A DNA stretch of 64,000 nucleotides from Natronosalvus hydrolyticus (lineage in GTDB: Archaea; Halobacteriota; Halobacteria; Halobacteriales; Natrialbaceae). The notes beneath the pieces are model-generated. The model made no database searches and was not told the DNA's origin. It was given only the letters and a program-made list of their open reading frames with translations. A program made the position numbers and the translations under genes. Below are positions 37,439 through 47,178 of the stretch, piece after piece. Where the stretch lies: contig JAOPJZ010000001.1 of assembly GCA_025517525.1 (NCBI GenBank), forward strand, positions 434,001 to 498,000, given 5' to 3'. Each line of letters begins with the position of its first letter. Position 1 is the first letter of the stretch.

Positions 37439-37732
37439 GGATTCGTTCGAGCGGGAGTCAGGGTATCAGTCACCGACTCCGTTGATTGGTTGTGCATCCG
37501 TCGCAGGTAAGTTAATTCTATCCCTGCACCAGTGAGTTACAATGATTGACCTGTGAACTGAATAACATTCTCTGCTGTCAGATATGCTGGTGTCCGTCGC
37601 TATCGCTCTCCGGGTGGGGTACGGACCCCTCGAGGAACCCGCTACTCGGACCGAGAACGAGCCACCGACACATGTGGTACCGTCGATTCAAAAACGAATC
37701 AGCCCGGCAACATCCCTCATTACTCGAGCGAT

Positions 37733-40219
37733 TCAGGTCGCGGTCTGCCAGGTTCGGATTCGGTCAGCGCTGATGCCGTCAACGGAGTCGGCGACGGACT
37801 CCGGATCGGCCTCGGTCAGGTCGTCGATTGACTCGATGCCTGCGGCCGCGAGTTTTTCGACCGTCTTGGCTCCGATACCGTCGATGGCCTCGAGGTCGGA
37901 GCCGCTTTCGGCCTCTCGAGCCTGGAACTCCCGATAGTTACAGATGGGGCAGCCCAGTTCCCAGGGTTCGTCGCCGTTGTGGATCACCAGTTCGGGGAGG
38001 TCGTGTTCGTCACAGGTTTCGTCGGTGACCTCGATTTCGCCGCGCCGTGGCAGGGGCAGGGAGTACTCACAGTCGGGGTAACGTGTGCAACCGACCAGCC
38101 GCGAGCCGCTCTGGAGGGTCTTGATCGCGAGTTCACCACCCTCGTCGTCGCCACACTCCGGGCAGGTTCCGAGAATCGGCCCTTCACCGGCTTCTTCGGC
38201 CCGGCAGAGCGGACAGCCGTGAACGAACGTCTGTCGGCCCGCGAGCATCTTCACTTCGTGTAAGTCGTGTTCGTCACAGGTTTCCTCGAGGATCAACGGT
38301 TTGCCTGTCGAGGGCAACTGCAGCGTAAACTCACAGTCGGGATAGCCGTCACAGCCGACGAAGTACGAGCCATACCGGCTTCGACGGACGAGCAGGGATT
38401 CACCACACTCCGGACACGGACCCAGTTGTTTGTCGGCTTTGAGCGATTTCCGGAGGTGATCGCCGATCTCTTCGCGTGAGGCTTCCAACTGCTCGAACAC
38501 CGCTTCGAGCATCTCTCTGGATTCGTCGGTAACGTCTTCGAGCGTCGCCTCGCCGGTTGCAATGGCGTCCATATCGGCCTCGAGCTGGGCCGTCATCTCT
38601 TCGCTCACCACCTGGTCTGCGTACTGTTCGGCGGCATCGACCACCGCCATTGCCAGCTGGGTTGGCCGTGGCGGGTCGTTTTCGATGTAACCGCGATCGT
38701 ACAGTTTCTCGAGCGTGTTGTGTCGCGTCGACTTCGTCCCGATTCCCAGGTCCTCCATGGTCTCGATCAGTCGTGACTGGCCGTAGCGTCGGGGTGGCTG
38801 GGTCTGTTTGGCCTCGAGTTCGACGTCGCTGACGGCGAGCTTCTCGCCTTCGTCGACCGCGGGAACGTAGTTCTCGCTCGTCGAGAAGTACGGATACACC
38901 TCGTGGTAACCAGGGTCGACGAGGCGTTTCCCGTTGGCTTTGAGGGAGCAGCCGTTGGCGTCGGCGACCACTTTGAGGTGTTCCCAGATTGCCGGTTCGG
39001 CCACCGTCGCGTAGTAGCGACGGACGACGAGTTCGTACACTCGCCACTCGTCTTCGTTTACGTCGCTGCCCCGGGTCGGAATCTCTCCGGTCGGATAGAT
39101 CGGAGGATGGTCGGTCGTCTCCTCGTCACCCTCCGTCGGAACGAGGTCGTCCTCGCTCTCGAGTAACGACTGGGCCGACTCGCCAAGTTCGGGGTGTCCG
39201 ACGAACGAGTCGAGCAGGTCCTCTGGCTCGAGGTCGTCCGGGTAGACGGTGTTATCGGTTCGCGGATAGGTGATGAAGCCGTCGGTGTAGAGGTCCTCCG
39301 CGATGGACATCGCGCGTTTGGCAGAGAACCCGATAGCCCCTGCCGCCCGGATGAACTGGGTCGTGTTGAACGGTGTCGGCGGGCTGTCGGTTCGGGTCCG
39401 GCCCTTGACCTCGGTGACCGTGGCGCGGCTGGCACTGGCCAAGGTCTCGTAGGCTTCGGTGGCGGCGGCTTCGTCCCAGACGCGCTCGGCTTCGTTGTCA
39501 TCTTCGTCGAGATAAAAGTACTGGGCCTCGAACGGTTCGTCGTCCTTCGTGAGGTCGGCAAAGAGTTCCCAGTAGTCGTCGGGGTCGAACGCCTGAATCT
39601 CGCGTTCGCGGTCGACGATCAGTTTCAGCGTCGGGCTCTGGACGCGACCGACGGAGATGAAGTCATTACCCAGCTGGCCGGCCGAAAGGGAGAGAAACCG
39701 GGTCAGTGCTGCTCCCCAGACCAGGTCGATGATCTGTCGAGCCTCACCTGCTGCAGCCAGGTCGAAGTCGATTTCGTCCGGTTCGTCGAACGCACGCTGG
39801 ACCTCGTTTTTCGTGATCGAGGAGAATCGAACGCGGTCGATGGGGACGTCCTCGTTGACGTCGCGGACGATTTCGTAGGCCTCCTTCCCGATCAGCTCTC
39901 CCTCGCGGTCGTAGTCAGTCGCAATGGTAACTCGTTCGGCCTGCCGGGACAGAATACGCAATGTTGCGACGATGTTCTCTTTCGTCGGCGTTTTCTCGAT
40001 TGACGCATCCACGAGTTCGACGGGTTCGACGTCCCGCCAGTCGGCGTATTCCGACGGGAAGTCGACGCCGACGACGTGGCCCGAGAGCCCGACACAGCGT
40101 TTGCCGCCCCACTCGTAGACGTTGACGCCGTTCTCTCGCGTCGCCGTCGCCGATTCGCCGCTCAGAATGTCGGCGATGCGTCTCGCCGCGTTGTCTTTTT
40201 CCGTAATAATTAGCTCCAC
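37733..40219 (-). CDS. topA: DNA topoisomerase I
   Basis: The 828-residue product starts at GTG (MELIITEKDN). The Toprim domain (about 1-135) has Glu7 and DYDREGE (102-108), and the catalytic Tyr318 lies in ITYPRTDN. The C-terminus has three Cys4 zinc fingers (GPCPECGESLLVR; CPLC; GTCPECGDD) and ends in a helix-hairpin-helix (AIDGIGAKTVEKLAAAGI, LTEADPESVADS). It relaxes negative supercoils. The extra HhH may tighten DNA binding. It is monocistronic and is convergent with nothing. Confidence 0.96.
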   Translation of the reverse strand: MELIITEKDNAARRIADILSGESATATRENGVNVYEWGGKRCVGLSGHVVGVDFPSEYADWRDVEPVELVDASIEKTPTKENIVATLRILSRQAERVTIATDYDREGELIGKEAYEIVRDVNEDVPIDRVRFSSITKNEVQRAFDEPDEIDFDLAAAGEARQIIDLVWGAALTRFLSLSAGQLGNDFISVGRVQSPTLKLIVDREREIQAFDPDDYWELFADLTKDDEPFEAQYFYLDEDDNEAERVWDEAAATEAYETLASASRATVTEVKGRTRTDSPPTPFNTTQFIRAAGAIGFSAKRAMSIAEDLYTDGFITYPRTDNTVYPDDLEPEDLLDSFVGHPELGESAQSLLESEDDLVPTEGDEETTDHPPIYPTGEIPTRGSDVNEDEWRVYELVVRRYYATVAEPAIWEHLKVVADANGCSLKANGKRLVDPGYHEVYPYFSTSENYVPAVDEGEKLAVSDVELEAKQTQPPRRYGQSRLIETMEDLGIGTKSTRHNTLEKLYDRGYIENDPPRPTQLAMAVVDAAEQYADQVVSEEMTAQLEADMDAIATGEATLEDVTDESREMLEAVFEQLEASREEIGDHLRKSLKADKQLGPCPECGESLLVRRSRYGSYFVGCDGYPDCEFTLQLPSTGKPLILEETCDEHDLHEVKMLAGRQTFVHGCPLCRAEEAGEGPILGTCPECGDDEGGELAIKTLQSGSRLVGCTRYPDCEYSLPLPRRGEIEVTDETCDEHDLPELVIHNGDEPWELGCPICNYREFQAREAESGSDLEAIDGIGAKTVEKLAAAGIESIDDLTEADPESVADSVDGISADRIRTWQTAT

Positions 40220-40371
40220 GGCGATACACCTCCAGGTAGCCGAGACACCTTCATTGGCGCTCGCTACGACCGAGTTGCGGATAACCCTTTCGGGGTGAAA
40301 TCAACAGCCTCCGGCGTCCTTCCCTGCGCGAGCGTGTCAATACCGACAGGATGCGCCGCTCACTCGATCCG

Positions 40372-41814
40372 TCAGTCGTCAGCTGGCATCGGCTGTGTTC
40401 GGGGCTGGCTTGCTTCTGCATCGAGCAACAGAGTGGTGGCCGCTGGCGACAGTTCGTTGACGACCGATCGGCAGTCTCGCTCGCGGACGACCAGCCCCAC
40501 CTCCTCGAGTTTCGAGAGGTGGTGTGAAATCGTACTCGGGTCACGATCGAGCGCGTCCGCCAACTGGCCGTTGGGTGCCTGTCCAAGCGTCGCCAGTTTC
40601 TCGAGTAACCGTCTACGGGTTGGTTCCGCGAGTGCGGCATGAAGCTCGACGTCGTCCGCGTCGATCGGGAAATATCGGCGTTTCCCATCGACTTTGATCG
40701 AGGTGACGAGGTTTTCCTCCTCGAGGATGCGAACGTGATGGCGAACCGTCGAGAGCGGGACGTCGCTGTGGTCGCTCACCTCGGAAAGGTACAGACCGGG
40801 TTCGGCTGTCACCGCATCGAAGATCGTCTTCCGGCGCTCGTTCTCGAGTGGATCGGAGTCGTCGTAACGGCTGTATCTGAGCAGCGCCGCCAGTGGGGCC
40901 GGGATGGCGTCCCGAAGAAGACCCCACCAGTGTCGAAGCCGTGAGCTGGTAGTCCAGCTAGCGACCCCGCTTCTGGCTGCTCCTGCTCCAGCCCCTGCCC
41001 CGCCTCCGGCAACTCCAGCACCCATACTCGAGACAGCGACGGCCCCTAGTAATCCGGCGAGGACCCCGTTGACGGCGGTTTGCGTGCTCGATGGCGGTTC
41101 CGATGGGACGATACCGAGCGGCCCGCTCGCTGTGTTCTCGTGTGCAACAATCTCTTCGCCGTCAGTTTTGGGCCCATCCCCGGTGGTGACGTTCGTCGCG
41201 AGGCTCGCCTCGTGGTCGAGCAGTGCTGTTTGAACCGTGTCGTTCACATCCGTCGACTCGAGAACGGTGTCCGTCGTGTCCGAGAGCGTCGTTGTCGTCT
41301 CCTCGAGGGCCTCACTGGTGTCGTCTACCGTGTCGTCGATCGTCTCGAGGCTGTCCGCTACCGTGTCGTCAATCGTCTCGAGGCTGTCGTCTACCGTGCC
41401 GGTCGTCTCGTTCGTTGTTTCTTCGAGGGTCTCGTCGGTATCGTCAACCGTCTCGAGGGTGCCCGTATCGGTTGTATCGACCGTCGTATCCTCGATCGTC
41501 TCAGTCGTTTCCTCCAGTGATTCGGTCGTATTCTCGAGGGTCTCGCTGGTGTCGTCGATTTCCTCTGTGGTTTCGTTTACTGTATCGTCGGTATCGTTCG
41601 TCGTGTCGTTGACCGTGTCGTCAAGATCATCATCGAGTACGAGGGCACTGGCCTCGAGCAGGCTACTCGAGCCCGCCTCGTCCAACTCGACCGTCTGATC
41701 GTTCGGCGTGTCCACGAGAGCGACAGCTGTCCCTGTCCCAGCGACAGCCAATGAACAAATCACCATGGCGACCACGAGTCCGACAAAGTGACCGGCGGGT
41801 CTGGACGAACGCAT
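40372..41814 (-). CDS. Membrane-anchored winged-helix regulator with Thr/Asp/Glu repeat ectodomain
   Basis: The 480-residue product has an N-terminal hydrophobic segment (about 12-33). A long ectodomain follows (about 40-200) of repeats such as SLEETTETIEDTT and SLETIDDTVADS, with many Asn-x-Thr sites. Next is a Gly/Ala-rich membrane segment (about 250-280). The C-terminus holds two ArsR-like winged helices (about 330-395 and 400-460) with LSTVRHHVRILEEENLV and STISHHLSKLEEVGLV. The layout is a one-component transmembrane transcription factor: an outside repeat region linked to inside DNA binding. The sensed signal is unknown. Confidence 0.85.
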   Translation of the reverse strand: MRSSRPAGHFVGLVVAMVICSLAVAGTGTAVALVDTPNDQTVELDEAGSSSLLEASALVLDDDLDDTVNDTTNDTDDTVNETTEEIDDTSETLENTTESLEETTETIEDTTVDTTDTGTLETVDDTDETLEETTNETTGTVDDSLETIDDTVADSLETIDDTVDDTSEALEETTTTLSDTTDTVLESTDVNDTVQTALLDHEASLATNVTTGDGPKTDGEEIVAHENTASGPLGIVPSEPPSSTQTAVNGVLAGLLGAVAVSSMGAGVAGGGAGAGAGAARSGVASWTTSSRLRHWWGLLRDAIPAPLAALLRYSRYDDSDPLENERRKTIFDAVTAEPGLYLSEVSDHSDVPLSTVRHHVRILEEENLVTSIKVDGKRRYFPIDADDVELHAALAEPTRRRLLEKLATLGQAPNGQLADALDRDPSTISHHLSKLEEVGLVVRERDCRSVVNELSPAATTLLLDAEASQPRTQPMPADD

Positions 41815-41832
41815 GGGAAAGTTACTAGCTAT

Positions 41833-41858
41833 ACAAAGTCATCAAGTATATGCTTTGT
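41833..41858. promoter_or_regulatory. Inverted repeat around the promoter of the membrane wHTH gene
   Basis: ACAAAG (41833-41838) and CTTTGT (41853-41858) flank a TATA-like AAGTATATG near 41844-41852, about 31 nt before the ATG at 41814. It may be an autoregulation site, or serve the divergent permease gene. Confidence 0.4.
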
Positions 41859-41953
41859 CTGTTTGCATGGATTGTATACTCGATAGCCACTGCCTCCACT
41901 CGGAAAAGACAACACAGTGAAGTATTTTCGGCTCAGTGGTAGGCAGACGAGAA

Positions 41954-43135
41954 ATGGAATCGTCCGACTCGGAAGCGTTTACCGACCTCGAGACAGGTGC
42001 GTTCGACGATTCGCGGGTCCGGTGGCGATGGTTCGCCAGACCGCTCGGTCTCCTGGTGACCTATGGAGGGCTGTTCGCCGGGGCAGTCTACGCCTATCGG
42101 ACCGAGGGCGGGGAGGCCGTTATTGTCGCTGGGCACGAAATCGCCACCCTCGACTGGGTGAGCCTGTTTGCGCTGCTCGCTATCGTACTCGTCGTTGTTC
42201 CAGCCGTCCTCAAGCGTCCGGGTCGGACCCTCGCCTTCGTTCGAACGTTCACTCGAGATAGAGTCGCCGCGATTGGGGCCCTGGGGACCGTCGTGTTGGT
42301 ACTGCTCGCGGTCGGTGGCCCGCTCGTGTACCCGCGGCCGGAAGTGGATCCGGTCGTGAGCTATCAGCCGCCGGTCGGGACGACAGTCGACGACTTCATC
42401 CCGGTCAATTGCGTCGGGTCGACGGGCGACAGCGTCTGTCGAGGGACGTGGGAGTATCCACTCGGCACGGACAACGGCGGCAAAAATCTGGTCCACATCG
42501 TGGTGTACGGGCTGCGGACGAGTTTGCAGATCGGCGTTTCGGCGGCGGTTATTGCGGGCGGCATCGGGACGGCTGTCGGTCTCGTCGCGGGCACGTTCGG
42601 TGGCCGTATCGACCGGGTCTTGATGCGCTACGTCGATATCCAGAGTGCGATCCCCGCGTTTTTCGTCTACGTACTGGTCGTCGCCATCCTGTCAGCGGAT
42701 TTTGTCTTGATGGCGATGGTTTTCGGACTGCTGAGCTGGGGTGGGCTCGCACGACTCGTCAGAAGTGAAGTCCACCGAATCAACAGCACTCTGTACGTGC
42801 GGGCGGCCACCGCTTCGGGGGCGACGACGTACTACAATCTTCGGTATCACGTCCTGCCGAACATCGCCGGAGCCGTCATCGTCCCGCTCTCGGCGCTCGT
42901 GCCGACGTTTATTCTCTACGCGGCTGCCCTGTCGTTTCTTGGATTCGGGGAATCCGATCCACGAATCGTTTCGCTCGGGAACACGATCGCAGACGGCCTC
43001 AGTCACTCGTTCGCAAACTGGTGGGACGTCTGGTGGTATCCAGTCGTCCCAGCGGTCGCACTCACGGCGCTCGTCCTGTCGATGCTACTGGTCGGTGACC
43101 GGTTGAGTCAGCTGGCAGATCCGCGAGAGCGGTGA
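41954..43135 (+). CDS. DppC/OppC-type ABC transporter permease
   Basis: The 393-residue product starts at MESSDSEA (an ATG six codons upstream is an alternative). Membrane segments are at about 30-50, 70-90, 110-130 and then the C-terminal permease domain, with the coupling loop region VRSEVHRINSTLYVRAATASGA and the DppC end LSFLGFGESDPRIVSLGNTI. It belongs to nickel/peptide ABC importers. The DppB partner gene is convergent and 11 bp away. No ATPase or substrate-binding protein gene is in the window. Confidence 0.9.
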   Translation: MESSDSEAFTDLETGAFDDSRVRWRWFARPLGLLVTYGGLFAGAVYAYRTEGGEAVIVAGHEIATLDWVSLFALLAIVLVVVPAVLKRPGRTLAFVRTFTRDRVAAIGALGTVVLVLLAVGGPLVYPRPEVDPVVSYQPPVGTTVDDFIPVNCVGSTGDSVCRGTWEYPLGTDNGGKNLVHIVVYGLRTSLQIGVSAAVIAGGIGTAVGLVAGTFGGRIDRVLMRYVDIQSAIPAFFVYVLVVAILSADFVLMAMVFGLLSWGGLARLVRSEVHRINSTLYVRAATASGATTYYNLRYHVLPNIAGAVIVPLSALVPTFILYAAALSFLGFGESDPRIVSLGNTIADGLSHSFANWWDVWWYPVVPAVALTALVLSMLLVGDRLSQLADPRER

Positions 43136-43146
43136 TCGAAACGCGG

Positions 43147-44136
43147 CTATCGATGGGCACGCGGGTCCAGGACGATAGTCGCAAGGTCCTGGACGACGTT
43201 TGCGAGGACGGCTGCCGTCGCAAACACCGCCGTCAGGATCATGACGAGTTCGAGTTCGCGCTCGAGCACGGCCTCGTAGGCGAGCAAGCCGATGCCAGGC
43301 ACGGAAAACACCACCTCGAGGACGAAAATAGCGACCAGAATAACGGCCAGCAACTCGGTCACGAACACGGTGACGAGCGGGACTGCAGCGACCCGAAAGA
43401 CGTGTCTGGCGATCCGTAACTGTCCGGCACCTTTCGACCGGACCAGCGTTACGTACCGTTCGTTCAATGCGGCTCGCGTTTCGGTTCGACTATAGCGATA
43501 GTGGCCGGCCAGTACGTGTGTCGACAGAACGAACGCGGGTAACGAGAGCCAGAGGGCGTGCTCGAGGAATCCACTCGCTGTGGCATACGAATCCGGAAAC
43601 CACGACGGGTCCAGATCGCGGAGCGTGTAGAAGATCACCGCTGCCAGGAAGAAATTCGGGAGGCTAAAGAGGAGATACGTGCTCCCCGAACTCAACCGTT
43701 CGACCCACGACCGTGAGGTCTGTGCGGCGTAGTACCCAACGACAGCTGCGAGTATAAACGCGAAGATGGTCGACGGTACCACGTATGCAAGCGTCACCGG
43801 AATCGCTTCGGCAACGGCGGACGCGTTGGATGCGCTCATTGCGCCGTTTTCGCTGCCGTTTATCCACGTCGCTGCGGTCATCGACTCACCCCACTCGAGG
43901 GAGAACACCGAGACGATCCACTCGATGTACTGTTCTGAGAGCGGCGGTGGGTCACCGAACTCGACTTCGTCACCCGATATCGCGGCCGCCCACAACATCG
44001 GGGCGTCCGTATCGTCCGGCGCAATCACGAACAGGACGAACAGGCCCGAGACGATGGAAAAGACGACCACGATGGCCCACACCAGTCGCCACAGCGCGTA
44101 CAGGCCGAAACGGCGAATCGCGGTCACCCGAGACAC
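43147..44136 (-). CDS. DppB/OppB-type ABC transporter permease
   Basis: The 329-residue product starts at GTG (MSRVTAIRRFG). There are six membrane segments, an outside loop near 45-110, and the DppB signature near the coupling loop (TRAALNERYVTLVRSKGAGQLRIARHV) followed by EVVFSVPGIGLLAYEAVLERE. It forms the transport channel with the DppC-type protein encoded convergently. This orientation is odd, since dppB and dppC are normally in one operon. The ATPase and binding protein must be elsewhere. Confidence 0.9.
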   Translation of the reverse strand: MSRVTAIRRFGLYALWRLVWAIVVVFSIVSGLFVLFVIAPDDTDAPMLWAAAISGDEVEFGDPPPLSEQYIEWIVSVFSLEWGESMTAATWINGSENGAMSASNASAVAEAIPVTLAYVVPSTIFAFILAAVVGYYAAQTSRSWVERLSSGSTYLLFSLPNFFLAAVIFYTLRDLDPSWFPDSYATASGFLEHALWLSLPAFVLSTHVLAGHYRYSRTETRAALNERYVTLVRSKGAGQLRIARHVFRVAAVPLVTVFVTELLAVILVAIFVLEVVFSVPGIGLLAYEAVLERELELVMILTAVFATAAVLANVVQDLATIVLDPRAHR

Positions 44137-44192
44137 AGACGGGAATTCCTGACCGATGCGTAATAGTTGTTGGTGTCGTGACTACTGCACAG

Positions 44193-44744
44193 TCACATGA
44201 AGCCACGGTCGACTTCGTCGGCGTCGATGAGCTCCTCGAGTTCGGCCTCGAGCAATTCCTCGGCTTCCTCGAACGTATCTGAGAGGCCGTCGAGTTCGTC
44301 GGGGCGGTCGTACTGGTCGTAGGCCATCGGTCCGAACGCCGGACTCTCAACGGCGTCCATCACGTCGTCGAAGAAATCCTGTGGTCGCGTCGGCGCGTCC
44401 GCATGCGTCTGGACGACCGTCTCGAGACGCTTGGCGAGCGACTGGGCGTGGTCTTCGTCTTCCGGCGGCGACCGAACGGCGAACCGACTGGGGGTGTTCT
44501 CTTCCGGGAGATACGAGCCGATGTCGTCGTCGACCTTGCGGGCGACGTGACCGCCGACACCGCGCAGGTCGTAGGGGTTTTTCGCGTACGTTTTCAGGAC
44601 GAAGACGCCGGCTCGTGGATGGGCGAGGTACATATCCTCGCCGACCCCACTCGAGCGGTCGCCAGCGACGGCGCGCCAGCCCTGCGGGTCGACGTCGCGT
44701 TCGACAACGTCCTCGAGTACGTCCTGCCAGTCACGAATCCGCAT
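44193..44744 (-). CDS. Conserved haloarchaeal protein of unknown function
   Basis: The 183-residue product starts at MRIRDWQDVLEDV; the frame extends upstream but the added part lacks a sensible sequence. It is soluble and acidic. It contains VFVLKTYAKNPYDLRGVGGHVARKVDDD and LEEAEELLEAELEEL-type helical C-terminal (here FEEAEELLEAELEELIDAD). No catalytic motif is recognised. It is downstream of the DppB gene's start and transcribed from the same strand, 57 bp upstream of it, so it may be in one operon. Confidence 0.7.
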   Translation of the reverse strand: MRIRDWQDVLEDVVERDVDPQGWRAVAGDRSSGVGEDMYLAHPRAGVFVLKTYAKNPYDLRGVGGHVARKVDDDIGSYLPEENTPSRFAVRSPPEDEDHAQSLAKRLETVVQTHADAPTRPQDFFDDVMDAVESPAFGPMAYDQYDRPDELDGLSDTFEEAEELLEAELEELIDADEVDRGFM

Positions 44745-44918
44745 ACTCGAGGGATACGGCCGGGAGGGAAAATACGTATCGGTCGACTGAGCGCAGAGGT
44801 GCTCCGTTGGAATCCACAGCACCTGATAGGAACGGGTTGGTGAATACAAAGCGCGAATTCGTCACTGAGAGTACGAACGACCACAGAATTATGCCGCTTG
44901 CTTCCTTAGTGAGTATGG

Positions 44919-45212
44919 ATGGTAAACACGGAAAACGGACGAGAGAAGCAATCAGACGGCGAGAACCGACACGGGGACGGGGTTCCGGATTCGCTTCCCG
45001 AGTGCCACCGTCGCGGCTGCACCGAGAGGGCGACGTTTGTCGTCCTCGAACGATATCAGGAAGAAACCGGGCACGGTGCCGTTGAAGCAGAGGCCGTTCT
45101 CTGCCAAGCGCATACCGACGAAGAGAGTCCCACGAACCTTGATGGCAGTTACGCGGATTACGTGTTCCGTGTCGAGCCTCTCCAGGAGACGCTGGAACTG
45201 GACACAGCATGA
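44919..45212 (+). CDS. Small protein with a putative Cys3His zinc site
   Basis: The 97-residue product has Cys29, Cys34, Cys62 and His65 (PECHRRGCTERA and VLCQAHT), spaced like a small zinc finger. The N-terminal 20 residues are Asp/Glu/Asn-rich and probably disordered. Haloarchaea encode many such micro-zinc proteins of unknown function. It lies between two convergent or divergent unrelated genes. Confidence that it is coding comes from the acidic composition and the spaced Cys. Confidence 0.7.
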   Translation: MVNTENGREKQSDGENRHGDGVPDSLPECHRRGCTERATFVVLERYQEETGHGAVEAEAVLCQAHTDEESPTNLDGSYADYVFRVEPLQETLELDTA

Positions 45213-45418
45213 TCAAACGGATCGAGTTCGATCACTCCTGTCGGGCTGAATCTATCCTCTCTATTCGGCAGCCAACTCACCAACCTATCACTGATCGATG
45301 AGTGCAACGGAGTCGGGACGGTGTTACAATTTTCCGTCGAACCCCCACAAATGAGACCGGCACGGCAGTACGGGGCGACAAAACCCCATCACTAGAAAGC
45401 GTACAGTAACCCGTTTGA

Positions 45419-46402
45419 CTACTCGTCGCGAATCTCTCGAAGTTTCTCGCGGCCGGGCGCGATCAGTTCGTCGAGGTAACTCGCGAGCGTCCCTTTCGCG
45501 TCTGCGGGATGCAACTTGCCGGATCCGAGGTCCGCTGCCAGCGCCTCGTACCCGTCGTACTCGAGGTCGCCGCCGTACTTGTCCGGACGCTCGACCAGCA
45601 CGCGCTCGAAGCGGGGGAACACGTGGTACTCGAACAGTTCGAGGACGGGGTTCTCGAGGTCGCCTTCGGGGTCTCGAGTCGGCGGACAGAACGCCGAGTT
45701 GACCTTCTCCTCGAGGTCGGCCATCGAGTCTTCCATCGAAATCGTGACGCCGGTGCTCGAGGACATCTTGCCCTCGCCGGTCGTGAGGTCGGCCACGATC
45801 GGGGTGTGCAGACACGGACGGGCGTCGTAGCCCAGTTTCGGGAGTTCCTCGCGCATGAGCATGTGGACTTTGCGCTGGTCCATCCCACCCACGGCGAGGT
45901 CGAGGTCGAGGTACTCGATGTCGAGCGCCTGCATCAGCGGGTAGACGACGTGGCTCACTTTTGCCGTCTCGTCGCCCTGGAGTTCGGCCATCGCGCGCTG
46001 GGCGCGGTTGAGCGTCGTCGACAACTCGAGTTCGTGGACGTCGAGCACGTAGTCTTCCTCGAGCTGGTAGCTCGAGCCGTAGACGAACTCCGTCTGGGAT
46101 TCCTCGAGGCCGTAGGCGAGGAACTGGGCGCGCATCTGTTCGGCCGTCTCACGAATTTCCTCGAAGGTCCCTTTTCCGTTCAGGTAGGCGTGAACGTCGG
46201 CGAGCAGGATGACCACCTGCATGCCCGCGTTCTGGAGGTCGATGAGTTTGTTCGCCGTGAGGAGATGCCCGAGATGCAACACGCCCGAGGGCTCGTAGCC
46301 GACGTAGACGCGCTTGCCATCCGGGTCGCTGGCTACCTCGCGCACCTCCTCGTCGGTGACGACCTCGTCGACGTTCCGCGTCAGCAAGTCGTAGGTGTCC
46401 AT
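45419..46402 (-). CDS. tyrS: Tyrosine-tRNA ligase
   Basis: The 327-residue product is a class I synthetase: HLGHL (HIGH motif) in PSGVLHLGHLLT, GGMDQRKVHML, and KMSSS in GEGKMSSSTG. The archaeal TyrRS size and the short C-terminal anticodon domain fit. It attaches Tyr to tRNA-Tyr. An AT-rich region with an imperfect inverted repeat lies about 100-130 bp upstream. It is monocistronic. Confidence 0.96.
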   Translation of the reverse strand: MDTYDLLTRNVDEVVTDEEVREVASDPDGKRVYVGYEPSGVLHLGHLLTANKLIDLQNAGMQVVILLADVHAYLNGKGTFEEIRETAEQMRAQFLAYGLEESQTEFVYGSSYQLEEDYVLDVHELELSTTLNRAQRAMAELQGDETAKVSHVVYPLMQALDIEYLDLDLAVGGMDQRKVHMLMREELPKLGYDARPCLHTPIVADLTTGEGKMSSSTGVTISMEDSMADLEEKVNSAFCPPTRDPEGDLENPVLELFEYHVFPRFERVLVERPDKYGGDLEYDGYEALAADLGSGKLHPADAKGTLASYLDELIAPGREKLREIRDE

Positions 46403-46500
46403 ACCAGAGGGTACCGGAGCAGGGATTTATGCGTTTTTGAACGATGTCACCGAGACTGTGGGTGGATGACACGGCTCGAGAGCGGACTGAAAGGGTCTAC

Positions 46501-46535
46501 TATGAAATAAATAGTGAACTAATATTATTTTCATA
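46501..46535. promoter_or_regulatory. AT-rich imperfect inverted repeat upstream of tyrS
   Basis: TATGAAATAA (46501-46510) and TTATTTTCATA (46525-46535) pair with one extra A. They stand out in a GC-rich genome, 99 bp or more upstream of the tyrS start. They may be a regulatory or nucleosome-free region. Confidence 0.4.
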
Positions 46536-46599
46536 CTATAAACGGTTCTTTTCCCCTGGTAATCAGTCGGCTTCCACGGGTATCGGCCACTGGGCGGGC

Positions 46600-46815
46600 T
46601 CAGAACGGCTTTAGAACCGATTCGACACGGTCTCGAGCAGTTCCCGCGAGATACCCCGTCGCGGCACCGACGCCGGCACCGACTGCTCCCGGCACGGGAC
46701 CGCCGACGCCACCGATACTCCCGCCAATCTCGGCTCCTTTCGCAGCCCCTCTCGAGGCGTGTTTCGATCGTAGACAGGGCGGTTGCAACGTGACCATACC
46801 GTATCGTATCGGCAT
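46600..46815 (-). CDS. Small glycine-zipper protein
   Basis: The 71-residue product is dominated by a Gly/Ala-rich hydrophobic stretch: GAEIGGSIGGVGG and GAVGAGVGAATGYLAGTA. This is a glycine-zipper-like pattern found in small membrane-associated proteins. An internal ATG at 46797 is an alternative start. It may also be a fragment of a longer protein. Function is unknown. Confidence 0.5.
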   Translation of the reverse strand: MPIRYGMVTLQPPCLRSKHASRGAAKGAEIGGSIGGVGGPVPGAVGAGVGAATGYLAGTARDRVESVLKPF

Positions 46816-46938
46816 CCCGACTGATATAGCCTCGGCTCGCGCCGATGATATTTTGCCCTTTCGAGTTACTCCTTTATCAGCGGTACAGGAGAATACCTCG
46901 AGGCTTGACCTCGGGGTGATTCACCCAGTAAGGTCCGG

Positions 46939-47076
46939 TCAGGCATCGGCAATCAATCTGAGACCGATACCGATGACGATCACGACGATCCCCACCGGGA
47001 TCGATGCGACCGGCGGTACGGGAACGAACAGGAGCGCGATACCGATCAGTATCACGATCGTCGAGAGACGAGCCAT
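46939..47076 (-). CDS. Small two-TM protein (45 residues)
   Basis: The ATG at 47074-47076 opens a 45-codon frame ending in TGA (46939-46941). The product is MARLSTIVILIGIALLFVPV, then PPVASIPVGIVVIVIGIGLR and LIADA. It has two hydrophobic helices joined by a Pro-rich turn. Short as it is, the composition and hairpin shape look coding, and I have a general impression that such 45-50-residue proteins are common in haloarchaea. Function is unknown. Confidence 0.6.
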   Translation of the reverse strand: MARLSTIVILIGIALLFVPVPPVASIPVGIVVIVIGIGLRLIADA

Positions 47077-47178
47077 ACCGCGAGCGTCGACGGCCGCCGG
47101 TGTAATCGTTGGCCCGGCATTGCCAATTTCGACCCGGTGGAGACGGTTATCCCACGGTCCGGTAACGGTTTTCCGGCG

